This document shows, piece after piece, positions 1-8,608 of a stretch of DNA of 64,000 nt. Both the position numbers and the translations under genes were made by a program. The notes beneath the pieces are model-generated. The model did no database searches, was not told where the DNA came from, and saw only the letters and a program-made list of their open reading frames with translations. Numbering within the stretch: the stretch's first letter is position 1; every line of letters begins with the position of its first letter. This stretch comes from DRYM01 sp964526225 (GTDB lineage Archaea; Thermoproteota; Thermoprotei_A; EX4484-217-1). Location of the stretch: contig CAZGLL010000003.1 of the NCBI GenBank assembly GCA_964526225.1, positions 1 through 64,000 on the forward strand, given 5' to 3'.

Positions 1-179
1 AGGAACTTGCTAGATCAGTAGGTGTTACTAGGCAAACAATAATAGCTATTGAGAAAGGAAAGTACCTTCCATCACTAACTTTGGCTTTAAAAATAGCTTA
101 CTTCTTCAATGTGCCTGTTGAAGAAATATTTAGGCTTAAGAAGGAATGCAACCCTAAGGGAAGGGCCACTAAACAATGA
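1..179 (+). CDS. HTH transcriptional regulator (XRE family), 3' end only
   Basis: The window opens inside this gene; 58 codons are visible, ending at TGA 177-179. They read as the second half of a Cro/C1-type helix-turn-helix: VGVTRQTIIAIEKGK is the recognition-helix region and is followed by P-S-L-x-x-A-L-K-I-A and VPVEEIF, the usual ending of the small XRE regulators of about 65-70 residues. It should bind DNA as a dimer; the target is not visible. The stop overlaps the ATG of the following HPP protein by four bases, so the two are probably co-transcribed and translationally coupled. The reading frame and family are clear; the missing 5' end lies outside the window. Confidence 0.85.
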   Translation, partial: ELARSVGVTRQTIIAIEKGKYLPSLTLALKIAYFFNVPVEEIFRLKKECNPKGRATKQ

Positions 180-640
180 ATAAGCCTTGGATAAACTATT
201 TTGTGCAAAGCTTTCTAGCTATGGTAGCTATTTTCGTTGTTTTAGTAATGCTTAGCTTACAACACATAGTTATAGTTGCTTCAATAGGTGCTTCAGCATT
301 TATAGTTTTCACAATGCCTAGAAGCGTAACTGCTAGGCCGAGGAACGTTATTGGAGGACACATAATAGGGTTCGTGAGTGGATCCCTATGCTGGTATGTT
401 GGACTATTCTTTCCCCAAACAGAACCCATAATTACATCGGCCATGTACTCTTTAGCTGTAGGATTGTCGATACTTCTAATGGTAATTACTGATATGGAGC
501 ATCCACCAGCTTCCGGAACAGCATTAGCTACAGCTATTAACGGTTTTAGCTTCAAAATACTTTTAGCATTAATTATAAGTACATGTGTTCTCTCAATAAT
601 AAAGCATGTTTTAAAGCCCTACCTTAAAGATCTAGTTTAG
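176..640 (+). CDS. HPP family integral membrane protein
   Basis: A protein of 154 residues made almost entirely of four or five hydrophobic helices. It carries the family signature: IVIVASIGASAFIVF near residues 31-45, an R-P-R-N-V-I-G-G-H segment near 54-62, and the name-giving M-E-H-P-P-A-S-G-T-A motif near 107-116. HPP proteins are small membrane proteins, in some organisms linked to nitrite transport; the substrate here cannot be read from sequence. The start overlaps the stop of the HTH gene by four bases, and the 3' end overlaps the convergent MATE gene by four bases. Family assignment is firm, function is not. Confidence 0.88.
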   Translation: MNKPWINYFVQSFLAMVAIFVVLVMLSLQHIVIVASIGASAFIVFTMPRSVTARPRNVIGGHIIGFVSGSLCWYVGLFFPQTEPIITSAMYSLAVGLSILLMVITDMEHPPASGTALATAINGFSFKILLALIISTCVLSIIKHVLKPYLKDLV

Positions 641-2043
641 CTTTTAAAACCTGCTATTTTAGGTTTAGGAATTTCAACAACCCGTTTAAGCCATCCACCT
701 TTAGTAAGCCACATTAGTGATAAGGTTCCGGAAACGATATTGCTAATAGACATTGCTAACCAAATACCCCAAGCACCTAAGCCCAGGTTTAAAGCTAAAA
801 CATAGCTTAAACCTATTCTTAAAACCCAAAGTCTAAGTATTGATAGTAAAGCGAAGAAGCTAGTATGCCCTGAGCCTCCTGCAACAGCACCTGTTACGAA
901 GAATAGAGCGAAGAAGGGTAGTGAAGGTGTCATAGCGTTTATGAGCTTTTCTCCTTCAGCAACGACAGCTACATCGCTTATGAAAACCGAAATAACCCAT
1001 TCCCTAGCTAACCAAATACCTAAACCGCCGATTGAAAGTATTGTCGCGGTAATTGCCGAGGAAATGTACGCTACCTTCTTAGCTCTATCGTAGTTTTCCG
1101 CACCAATGTTCTGACCTACCATTATTGAAGTAGCTCTGCTAATACCCCATGTGAAAGCTTGTATAATATCGATAACTCTTATTACAGCACCATAAGCTGC
1201 GATAGCGACTGAGCCGAAGCGTGAAACAAGAGATGTCATAACGGTGAATCCTAAAGCATTAGATGATTGCTGAAGTGTAAGGGGGGTACCTATTTTGAAA
1301 ATCTTCCTAACCCACCAACCCTCAATTTTTAAGTCGCTAACACTTAGCTTAATACCTCTAAATCCTCTGATTAGAAAGTATCCTCCAGCAATGGAAACTA
1401 TTGATCGTGAAATAACTGTTGCAACAGCTGCTCCAACAACACCTAGTTTAGGTAGGCCAAGGTAGCCGAAGATAAACAGCGGGTCGAGAACAATGTTTGT
1501 AAGCGCCGAAGTAATGCTTAACCAAGTAGGTGTTCTAGTATCTCCAACAGCATTAGCTACCGTCATAAATGCGAAACCTAGGAAAACTAAGGGAACACCT
1601 AAAAATATCGTTCTAATGTAGGATACAGCTAATGGATATATGTCCTTAGGTACACCCATTAACTCCATAACGTTAGGTGATAAAGCATATCCTAGTATGG
1701 ATAGTGTTAAGCCTAAGCTAAGTATTGAAGCTACGAGTTGTCCAGCACTCTTACTTGCAGGTCTAAACTCTCCAGCACCGAAATATTGGGAAATAATTGA
1801 AATACCTGCCGTAGCATACCCCATACCTAAAGAGTAGAAGAGCATTATTAGGGGCCAAGAAACAGTTGGTGCTCCGAATGCTTCTCTACCTAATTTACCT
1901 AGCCAGTAAGCGTCAACTAGGTTATAGGAAATGTTTACAAGATTAGCTAATATTATGGGCCAAGCTAGCCAGAAAATAGTTTTTACAACGGGCCCATTAA
2001 GTATTTTCGTTCTTAAAGCGTTAGCTTCTTCCGAACTCTTCAT
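637..2043 (-). CDS. MATE family multidrug/cation efflux transporter
   Basis: A 468-residue polytopic membrane protein with about twelve hydrophobic segments in two halves, the normal length for the MATE (NorM/DinF) family. Family features include the W-P-I-I-L-A-N-L-V opening of the first helix, D-A-Y-W-L-G-K-L-G after it, and the G-D-T-R-T-P-T-W segment in the middle of the first half. MATE proteins exchange Na+ or H+ for organic cations or drugs. It is transcribed alone, convergent with the HPP gene and followed upstream by a surface protein on the same strand, with about 50 bases between them. The substrate is unknown. Confidence 0.93.
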   Translation of the reverse strand: MKSSEEANALRTKILNGPVVKTIFWLAWPIILANLVNISYNLVDAYWLGKLGREAFGAPTVSWPLIMLFYSLGMGYATAGISIISQYFGAGEFRPASKSAGQLVASILSLGLTLSILGYALSPNVMELMGVPKDIYPLAVSYIRTIFLGVPLVFLGFAFMTVANAVGDTRTPTWLSITSALTNIVLDPLFIFGYLGLPKLGVVGAAVATVISRSIVSIAGGYFLIRGFRGIKLSVSDLKIEGWWVRKIFKIGTPLTLQQSSNALGFTVMTSLVSRFGSVAIAAYGAVIRVIDIIQAFTWGISRATSIMVGQNIGAENYDRAKKVAYISSAITATILSIGGLGIWLAREWVISVFISDVAVVAEGEKLINAMTPSLPFFALFFVTGAVAGGSGHTSFFALLSILRLWVLRIGLSYVLALNLGLGAWGIWLAMSISNIVSGTLSLMWLTKGGWLKRVVEIPKPKIAGFKS

Positions 2044-2097
2044 TTCATCGAATCACTAAGTAACCGTAGTATTGCGTTTTACATTTAAAACCTTGTC

Positions 2098-2859
2098 TTA
2101 TGCAGTTCTATGTTCGAAAACCGTTATCCTATAGTATCCTCTATTAGGCCACCTAGAACCTTTATAGTAAATGTTTCCAGGAAACTTCAAGTACAGTTCA
2201 GCATAGCTTTTCGTTAAACTTGTTCTATGAGCAAGCCATTTTATTTCGAAAAACCCATCACTATCTGTTTTACTTTTCGCAACAACAGTACCCCCTAAAA
2301 CCTCACTGTGGCATATGAGAAGTACTTCAGCATTCACAACGGGTTTCTCGGAATTTTTCGTAACAAGTCTCCCTCTAAAATAAACTATTTCAGCCCATCT
2401 AACGTTTTTAGGAGGAACAGAGTATACTATGAGCTTTGTTTCGACCTTACCTAATCCAATATTTAACGTTACATTTCCTCTTAAAACCTCACTAAATATT
2501 CCAATACTGAACGTTAAAGCATAGTTCAATATGAGTGTTGAACAGTTTATTTCGGGTAAAGCAAGGTAAACACGTTTCCTACTGTAGAAACCGAGGCTTC
2601 CTAATGTATAGTTGCTTGAGAGAACTGTCTTGCCACTATCTTTAGATTTTAAGTTAACATGCAAAATAACGTCATGATATGTGAATGGTGAATCATTAAC
2701 TATGTCTAGTTCAAAAGACTTATTTTGCACATTACCTGACACATAAACTTCAATGTCTTTTGTAAACCATATTTCACCATAAAACCTCAAAGCTAAAGCT
2801 AGAACTATTGTTATAACTGTAAGCGCCACTAGCTTATTCCTAAGAGGAAACATTTTCAA
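2098..2859 (-). CDS. Membrane-anchored extracellular protein, beta-sandwich type, unknown function
   Basis: Not recognised as a named family. The first 30 residues contain one hydrophobic helix (LVALTVITIVLALALRFYG) after a K/R-rich start, typical of a signal anchor. The remaining 220 residues are beta-rich with many Asn-x-Ser/Thr sites, consistent with an N-glycosylated cell-surface protein. The last 90 residues (from about VRWAEIVYFRGRLVTK) look like a carboxypeptidase-regulatory or Ig-like domain: G-R-L-V-x..V-x-N-A-E-V-x-L and D-S-D-G-F-F-E-I-K-W. It may share a promoter with nothing; the next gene upstream is divergent. Confidence 0.6.
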   Translation of the reverse strand: MKMFPLRNKLVALTVITIVLALALRFYGEIWFTKDIEVYVSGNVQNKSFELDIVNDSPFTYHDVILHVNLKSKDSGKTVLSSNYTLGSLGFYSRKRVYLALPEINCSTLILNYALTFSIGIFSEVLRGNVTLNIGLGKVETKLIVYSVPPKNVRWAEIVYFRGRLVTKNSEKPVVNAEVLLICHSEVLGGTVVAKSKTDSDGFFEIKWLAHRTSLTKSYAELYLKFPGNIYYKGSRWPNRGYYRITVFEHRTA

Positions 2860-2984
2860 AGACCTAAATGAAATGTTCTGTACGAGCCTACATTTTACGT
2901 TTTCTAACAGTAAACGAATATCTACTTATAACTTAAATTTTCGTAAACAATAAATTACTTTAGAGAATATGGAAGTGTTGAACT

Positions 2985-3332
2985 ATGGTTAAAATTGAAC
3001 ATTATGATTTCGGAGAAATAGTTGTTGATGGTAAAAAGTATAGTAGAGATATAATCATTACACCGAGTAGGATAATCAGTAATTGGTGGAGAATAGAAGG
3101 GCACATGCTATTTCTCGATGATTTAAAGGATGTTTTAAATGAAGAATTCGAATATCTAGTTATTGGAACAGGATATTACGGATTCATGAGAGTTTCGGAT
3201 GAGGTGTTTAAGGAAATGAGTAAGAGAGGCGTGAAAGTTATAGCTAAACCTACGCGTGAGGCAGTTGAAGAATTCAACACTTTATTCTCTAAAGGCGTTA
3301 AAGTTGTAGGAGCATTTCATTTAACATGTTAG
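2985..3332 (+). CDS. Mth938-like domain protein
   Basis: A 115-residue protein matching the Mth938/NDUFAF3-type fold in length and pattern: D-F-G-E-I-V-V-D-G-K-K-Y near the N-terminus, W-W-R-x-E-G-H near residue 34-40, then E-Y-L-V-I-G-T-G-Y-Y-G near residue 56-66 and the final KGVKVVGAFHLTC. The bacterial, archaeal and mitochondrial relatives are small alpha/beta proteins without a confirmed enzymatic activity; the human relative helps assemble respiratory complex I. The gene is divergent from the surface protein and ends two bases from the convergent treT gene. The biochemical role here is unknown. Confidence 0.82.
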   Translation: MVKIEHYDFGEIVVDGKKYSRDIIITPSRIISNWWRIEGHMLFLDDLKDVLNEEFEYLVIGTGYYGFMRVSDEVFKEMSKRGVKVIAKPTREAVEEFNTLFSKGVKVVGAFHLTC

Positions 3333-3334
3333 CT

Positions 3335-4570
3335 TTAGTTTTTCAATGTTTCAGCAAATATTTTAAGATAATTTTCTAAATGCCTAGTTATAATGAAGTT
3401 CTCCTTAACATGCCTATACCCGTTTTCCCCAAGCTCCTTCCTCACTTTTGGATTCCTTATTAAATGAACCACGTACTTAGCTGCTTCATCTACATCTCTA
3501 GCGAGATAACCTGTTACACCATCAATTACTTGTAGCTTAATACCTCCAGCCGGCCGAGCTACTACTGGAACCTTCTTCCATAATGCTTCAGTAACCGATA
3601 ATCCAAATCCTTCTCTTAGGGACATTTGTAATGCTACAGTTGTTGCTCTTTGGAAAGCATTTACTTCTAATGCTCTAACGCCTTTGTAGTCTGTTAGTAT
3701 GAATATGTTAGGGTCTTCACCTATTTTCCTACATATTTTCTCAAGATAAATTAGCCCATCAGGGTCGTCTGTAGGCATAGTCGTTATTAGAAGCAATTGT
3801 ACATTACCTATTTTCTCCCTAACTTTCTTGTAAACGTTTATTGCACCAAACGGATCTTTCCATGGGTCAAATCTACTAACCTGGGTCAATATTGGCTTTT
3901 CAGAATCCACACCGAACCTCTCAAGAACTTTAAGTACCTCTGTTTCGCTAAGTTCACGGTTCTTAGGGCTTAAAGGATCTATTGATGGAGGCATTGTAAA
4001 TATTTTAGGTGTAGGAGTATCAGGATGAATAAATTCTTTTATGTGAAATATTGAAGCATCATATTTCCTAAGCATTTCTTTAGCGAAATCCCATATGGGC
4101 TTATATGGTGATGTTAAGTCTATGTGGCATCTCCAAATCCATTTGCTAAAGCCCTGCTTAACTAGGGTTCTTAACCCTAGGGGTTGAGGGTCGTGAATAA
4201 CAATGATGTCCTTCGCTAAATCTATTTTGCTTAAGTTTTCCTTCAAAACGTTCATGTAGAATCTCTTCTCTTCTTCTGAAACCCCAACTTCCATTCCCTG
4301 TAGTCCATGGTGTATTTTCTTAGTTATTTTGAAAAACTCGTTAGGAGCTTCTATAACGAACCATTCAGTATCTATCCCAATATCCTTCATCAGAGGCACT
4401 AGATTATAGAGTATTTCAGCAACACCACCACCATATGCTGTAGAGTTCACATGTGCAACTTTAATGTTCTCCAATGTTTCAGCGAGATTTAATAGCTCAT
4501 TTATTTTCTGTAAACCGATTATTTCCTTATATTCAAGAATTCTGCGTTGCAGTAAATCAGAGACCTTCAT
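3335..4570 (-). CDS. treT: Trehalose synthase TreT (glycosyltransferring), GT4 family
   Basis: A 411-residue retaining glycosyltransferase. TreT of Thermococcales joins glucose from an NDP-glucose to free glucose, making trehalose, and can work in reverse. The family signature GGGVAE is at residues 47-52, within the TreT-typical VNSTAYGGGVAEIL; the C-terminal Rossmann domain has E-G-F-G-L-S-V-T-E, the E-x7-E donor-binding motif. Length and both ends match TreT. The gene is divergent from a TrmB regulator and next to a MalEFGK-type importer, the same set of genes as the Thermococcus trehalose/maltose cluster, which strongly supports the call. Trehalose phosphorylase-like relatives are the alternative. 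Confidence 0.9.
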   Translation of the reverse strand: MKVSDLLQRRILEYKEIIGLQKINELLNLAETLENIKVAHVNSTAYGGGVAEILYNLVPLMKDIGIDTEWFVIEAPNEFFKITKKIHHGLQGMEVGVSEEEKRFYMNVLKENLSKIDLAKDIIVIHDPQPLGLRTLVKQGFSKWIWRCHIDLTSPYKPIWDFAKEMLRKYDASIFHIKEFIHPDTPTPKIFTMPPSIDPLSPKNRELSETEVLKVLERFGVDSEKPILTQVSRFDPWKDPFGAINVYKKVREKIGNVQLLLITTMPTDDPDGLIYLEKICRKIGEDPNIFILTDYKGVRALEVNAFQRATTVALQMSLREGFGLSVTEALWKKVPVVARPAGGIKLQVIDGVTGYLARDVDEAAKYVVHLIRNPKVRKELGENGYRHVKENFIITRHLENYLKIFAETLKN

Positions 4571-4599
4571 GCCGCATCACTTAAATTGCTTAATGTAAC

Positions 4600-4620
4600 A
4601 TATACTATTTGAAGTATATA
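4600..4620. promoter_or_regulatory. Shared treT/trmB control region with inverted repeat TATACT-N6-AGTATA
   Basis: In the 101 bases between the divergent treT and trmB starts lies a perfect inverted repeat, TATACT at 4601-4606 and AGTATA at 4613-4618. Read leftward, the left arm sits about 33 bases upstream of the treT ATG and can serve as its TATA box; read rightward, the right arm is about 55 bases upstream of the trmB ATG at 4672. The site can therefore be a symmetric two-way promoter, a TrmB operator overlapping both TATA boxes, or both. Only the repeat is seen; the binding is inferred. Confidence 0.5.
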
Positions 4621-4671
4621 GAAGTTACCTAGAAATTATCACTTTTGAGAGATAAATTAGGGTCTTCGGCT

Positions 4672-5718
4672 ATGGAGGAGAACATGGACATAATTCTTAA
4701 GTCACTAGAAGTCCTCGGAATAAAGGGGTATGAGGGAAAAGCATACCTCACCTTGCTAAGGATAGGCGAGGAAACTGCTCCTAAATTGGCTTCTAAAGCT
4801 GGAATACCTTTGCCAAGAGTGTACGATGTTCTTGAAAGTCTATGTAGGAAGGGGCTCATAGAAATTAAGGCTGGTAGGCCAAGAAAGTACAGGGCTCTTC
4901 CTCCAAGTATTGCTTTAACGAGATATGTTAGATCATATATTGAGCAAATAATGAGTCTTAACAATAGGGTAGTTGAAGAACTTGAGAAACTCTATAAGAC
5001 AACGGAAACACATGAACCATACTTATGGGTTTCCCATAGCATGGAAGCGAGTGTTGAAAGAACTATCGAGTGGATTAAGCAAATGACAATTGACGGATAC
5101 GCTTCATTAAACCTTAACATTCTATCGCAGATACTTACGACACTAACCGATAAGCTCTCTAAGGAGTCATCTATTCCGTTCTCGATAACGCTAATAGAGT
5201 ATCCTAATGAGAAAGTAATTAAGAAAATTGAGGGTATAAGGAACATAAGGCTCCTATATCAGTCGACAGGTTTCATAAAAGCTTTTGAGCAAGACTTTAA
5301 AAGAGCTGTGATTTTCGGTAAAGGATATGCTTTGTTTACAACGGAACCTGAACTGCTTGTTCTTCTAAATGATACATACTATTTCGGATACTGGAGAAAT
5401 GTTGAAGTAATAAAGGAATTCGAAGTTAGAAGAGGAGATAAGTACTTCGCCAAGCATCAATGGTTAGTCATGCCGATAATAGATAGAGCGCTAAAAGAAA
5501 ACTACACAGTGCTTGTCAACGTTGTTGGTAAATGGGTCAAAACAGGTAAGCCTGCTGAATTAGAGGCTTATGCTAAGAGAGTTTACAGAAGCCCCGATGA
5601 TAGAACAAGAACTATAATTGTCGAAACTAAGGAGGGGGAGGAACTAAGTATTGGAGGCTTAGGGGCCTCCGTAGAAGATGTTGAAGCACACTACATTACC
5701 GTGGAAATAATCAGCTAA
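4672..5718 (+). CDS. trmB: TrmB family sugar-responsive transcriptional regulator
   Basis: About 348 residues. The N-terminal winged helix (LEVLGIKGYEGKAYLTLLRIG, then APKLASKAGIPLPRVYDVLESLCRKGLIE) is the TrmB DNA-binding domain; the remaining 250 residues are the sugar-binding C-terminal domain seen in full-length TrmB of Thermococcus and Pyrococcus, which is about the same size. TrmB represses the trehalose/maltose importer genes until sugar binds. I chose ATG 4672; a TTG at 4645 and an ATG at 4684 in the same frame are possible. The gene is divergent from treT and ends overlapping the convergent malK gene by four bases. Confidence 0.9.
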   Translation: MEENMDIILKSLEVLGIKGYEGKAYLTLLRIGEETAPKLASKAGIPLPRVYDVLESLCRKGLIEIKAGRPRKYRALPPSIALTRYVRSYIEQIMSLNNRVVEELEKLYKTTETHEPYLWVSHSMEASVERTIEWIKQMTIDGYASLNLNILSQILTTLTDKLSKESSIPFSITLIEYPNEKVIKKIEGIRNIRLLYQSTGFIKAFEQDFKRAVIFGKGYALFTTEPELLVLLNDTYYFGYWRNVEVIKEFEVRRGDKYFAKHQWLVMPIIDRALKENYTVLVNVVGKWVKTGKPAELEAYAKRVYRSPDDRTRTIIVETKEGEELSIGGLGASVEDVEAHYITVEIIS

Positions 5719-6788
5719 TACGTTATTGTTGTTAACCTCTTACCTTCCGATGCAAATACGTGTAATTTATACACTTTTATTTTAACTTGGTCTCCGTGGT
5801 CCGCATTGCATTCTAGAAGAACCCTTAGCGATAGTCCATCGCCAACATCGACTTTCGCATATCTACGCGATCCAACATATTCTACTATAACAACTTTACC
5901 TTCCAAATGTCCTTCACTAGTTGGTTCTAAAGCTACCGCTTCATCCGGACGTATTCCAATGAAAACTTCACCGTATTCCTTACCTATTTCTGAAGGAATA
6001 CCTAAACTTTCAACTATCTTATGAGATGTTGGAAGCTTGTAAATGTTCATTGGTGGATCACCTATGAAGTTCGCTATGAAGATGTTTGCTGGGTTATTGT
6101 AAAGCTCCTCGGGAATACCTACTTGTTGTACTTCACCCCTTCTCAAAACCATTACTCTATCTCCAACGGCGAAAGCGTCAGCTTGATCGTGGGTTACAAG
6201 TATTGTTGTTATTCCAAGTTTCTTCTGTATTTCCTTAACGAACTCTCTAGCCGTAACCCTAATTCTTGCATCTAAATTGCTAAAGGGCTCATCAAGCAGT
6301 AGTACGTCTGGTTGTTTAACTAATGCGCGAGCAACAGCTACTCTTTGTTGCTGACCACCGCTCATATGGGCTGGCTTACGGTTAAGTAAATCGGCTATTC
6401 CAAGGGCTTCAGCAACCTTTTTAACTCTTCTCCTAATTTCGTCTTCAGGAAGCTTCTTAAGTCTCAGAGGGAAAGCTATGTTCTCATAAGCTGTCATGTG
6501 AGGATATAGTGCCCAATTTTGAAATACCATTCCAATGTTTCTATCTCTAGGTTCTACAAAAACTCCGTCTTCAGCACTTACAACCTCCTTATTGCCGATA
6601 ACTATTTTGCCTTTTGTTGGTATTTCTAATCCAGCAATAATCCTAAGAAGTGTTGTTTTACCCGAACCTGACGGGCCAAGAATTACGAAGAATTCTCCAG
6701 GCTTAATTTCAACATTAATATTTTTTAGTGCAATAACCTTTGGTGGAAAAATCTTCCATATGTTAACTATTTTTACACCTTTGGCCAT
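5715..6788 (-). CDS. malK: Sugar ABC transporter ATP-binding protein, MalK type
   Basis: A 357-residue ABC ATPase. The Walker A motif GPSGSGKTT is at residues 38-46, the signature MSGGQQQR at 142-149 (Met replacing the usual Leu) and Walker B VLLLDEP at 162-168, followed by the D-loop S-N-L-D-A-R. The last 110 residues form the TOBE-type regulatory domain found in MalK/UgpC proteins (IGIRPDEAV and later strands). It energises uptake by the membrane pair encoded just upstream, with seven bases between this start and the malG stop. It is the last gene of the malE-malF-malG-malK order, transcribed leftward. Confidence 0.95.
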   Translation of the reverse strand: MAKGVKIVNIWKIFPPKVIALKNINVEIKPGEFFVILGPSGSGKTTLLRIIAGLEIPTKGKIVIGNKEVVSAEDGVFVEPRDRNIGMVFQNWALYPHMTAYENIAFPLRLKKLPEDEIRRRVKKVAEALGIADLLNRKPAHMSGGQQQRVAVARALVKQPDVLLLDEPFSNLDARIRVTAREFVKEIQKKLGITTILVTHDQADAFAVGDRVMVLRRGEVQQVGIPEELYNNPANIFIANFIGDPPMNIYKLPTSHKIVESLGIPSEIGKEYGEVFIGIRPDEAVALEPTSEGHLEGKVVIVEYVGSRRYAKVDVGDGLSLRVLLECNADHGDQVKIKVYKLHVFASEGKRLTTITY

Positions 6789-6795
6789 GCCTGTT

Positions 6796-7668
6796 TCACC
6801 TCTTCATAGCCCATCCTCTAAACCCTCTCATGTAGTATCTATTAAATAGGGCATATATTAGGAGAGGTGCAAGCATAGCAATAATAGATCCTGAAGATAG
6901 AAGTCCCCAATCAACTTGATATTGTCCTTTAAGTCTAGGTAGCATTTGTGTTACAACCATTTTGTTAGGGTCGAATATTAGCATTAATGCGAAGAAGAAG
7001 TCGTTCCAAACCCATGCGAACTGTAGAACCGATGCTGAAATAAGTCCGGGCAATGCTAGAGGCAAAACAACTTTTCTAAAAACTTGGAAGTCCGTTGCAC
7101 CATCAACTCTAGCTGCTTCCTCAAGTTCCACAGGTAGTAGTGAGAAATAGTTTCTTAGGAAAAACGTTATCCATGGAATACCCCATGATGAATGTACAAG
7201 TATTAATCCAAGATACGTGTTTAGTAAGTGAAGGTTTTTTAGAAGAAAGAATATTGGGATTATTGTCATTTGCTGTGGAACAGCCATTAGGAAAAGTATT
7301 GTTACAAACAAGTACTTCTTAACAGGTAAGCTGAAGCGTGCGAAACCATAAGCTGTTAAAGCAGCAATACCTACAGGTATTAATGTGCTAGGTATTGCGA
7401 TTATGAATGAACTAAGTATCCCTTTCCCTAAAGAGAACATTGGATTAAATAATGCATCAACGTAATTCTTAAGAGTAAACGTGAGTGGTGATAAAGCCCA
7501 CCAACCGTAGAGAACAACTTCTCTAAAAGGCCTAATACTTGTCATGAAAATTCCTATGAAAGGTGTTATCCATAAAACCCCTACAATCCACGCTACGAAA
7601 TTCAGGACAAGTATTTTAAACGGTGAACCTAAAAGCCCAGGTTTTCTAAGTTTAAACGCTTTCCCCAT
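6796..7668 (-). CDS. malG: Sugar ABC transporter permease, MalG type
   Basis: A 290-residue inner-membrane permease with six predicted helices. The ATPase-contacting EAA loop is EEAARVDGATDFQVFRKVVL near residue 180, followed by the usual P-L-A-L-P-G-L-I. The N-terminus is the long MalG-like one ending in T-S-I-R-P-F-R-E-V, and the C-terminus is R-R/K-rich (RGFRGWAMKR). It pairs with MalF encoded directly upstream; the malF stop and this start share one base at 7668. The likely substrate is trehalose or a maltose-type sugar, inferred from TreT and TrmB nearby. Confidence 0.93.
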   Translation of the reverse strand: MGKAFKLRKPGLLGSPFKILVLNFVAWIVGVLWITPFIGIFMTSIRPFREVVLYGWWALSPLTFTLKNYVDALFNPMFSLGKGILSSFIIAIPSTLIPVGIAALTAYGFARFSLPVKKYLFVTILFLMAVPQQMTIIPIFFLLKNLHLLNTYLGLILVHSSWGIPWITFFLRNYFSLLPVELEEAARVDGATDFQVFRKVVLPLALPGLISASVLQFAWVWNDFFFALMLIFDPNKMVVTQMLPRLKGQYQVDWGLLSSGSIIAMLAPLLIYALFNRYYMRGFRGWAMKR

Positions 7669-8585
7669 TACTCCTTTTCACCTCTCATAATGGATTTAAT
7701 CCAAAAAATAACTACTGGTATCACTATTATCGTTAGAATTGTTGCTACAGTAGCTGACATAGCATAGTCTCCTAACCTAGCGAAGTACTCATACATTAGC
7801 AACGCTAGAACTGTTGAAGCTCCTCCCGGCCCTCCTTGCGTTGATGCGTAAACTATGTCAAATATTTTGAGATCCCATAGAATAGTCATGGCGACAACAG
7901 TTAACGTCACAGGCTTAAGCATAGGTATTATTATTTTGAAAAGTATTGTTTTAAAATCAGCGCCATCTACAATAGCTGCTTCAATAACTTCACGAGGTAG
8001 TGATGATAAACCTGCAGAATACATTGTCACGGTAAAGCCTGACCATAACCATACAGAGCCGAGTATTAGTGAAAACAAGGCTGTATCGGGATATATTGTC
8101 CAGGTTTTAGCTAGGAAACCTAAACCGAAAATTCTAAGTAAAAGATTAACTACTCCAAGATCCTTATCGAAACTGAATTGTATGAGTAAGCCTCCGACAA
8201 TCATGGGTATAACCATTCCCAAGAAAATGAACGATCTAATGATACTACCTCCTTTAACATACTGTAGGAAAACTGCAAATAAAATACCTACAATGAGGGT
8301 TAATGGTAAGTGTATAGCTATCCATATGATATTGTGAACTATTGCCCCCATGGGGAAACTTAGTGTTTTAATACCTTCAGGATTAATGAATTTCTTATCG
8401 AAAACTATTTTCACGTAGTTTTCTAATCCCGGAGGTCTTTCTACAATGTTTACCCCGAAAATAGGGTTTATGTTGAAGCTTAGAAGAATAGTTGCAATAA
8501 TAGGGTATACGACAAACACTAATATGAGGATAAGGGCTGGAATAAAAAAGGTAATTCTTTTTGGGGACAGTTTAAGCGATGACAT
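7668..8585 (-). CDS. malF: Sugar ABC transporter permease, MalF type
   Basis: A 305-residue permease with six hydrophobic segments. The EAA loop reads REVIEAAIVDGADFKTILFK near residue 195-215, and the sequence IFDIVYASTQGGPGGAST near residue 245-262 is the signature found in MalF/UgpA-type subunits after the loop. It begins 23 bases downstream of the malE stop and forms the membrane channel with MalG. The long periplasmic insertion of enterobacterial MalF is absent, as is normal for archaeal sugar permeases. Confidence 0.93.
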   Translation of the reverse strand: MSSLKLSPKRITFFIPALILILVFVVYPIIATILLSFNINPIFGVNIVERPPGLENYVKIVFDKKFINPEGIKTLSFPMGAIVHNIIWIAIHLPLTLIVGILFAVFLQYVKGGSIIRSFIFLGMVIPMIVGGLLIQFSFDKDLGVVNLLLRIFGLGFLAKTWTIYPDTALFSLILGSVWLWSGFTVTMYSAGLSSLPREVIEAAIVDGADFKTILFKIIIPMLKPVTLTVVAMTILWDLKIFDIVYASTQGGPGGASTVLALLMYEYFARLGDYAMSATVATILTIIVIPVVIFWIKSIMRGEKE

Positions 8586-8608
8586 TACCGCGCCTCGCTA
8601 GTTTGAAG

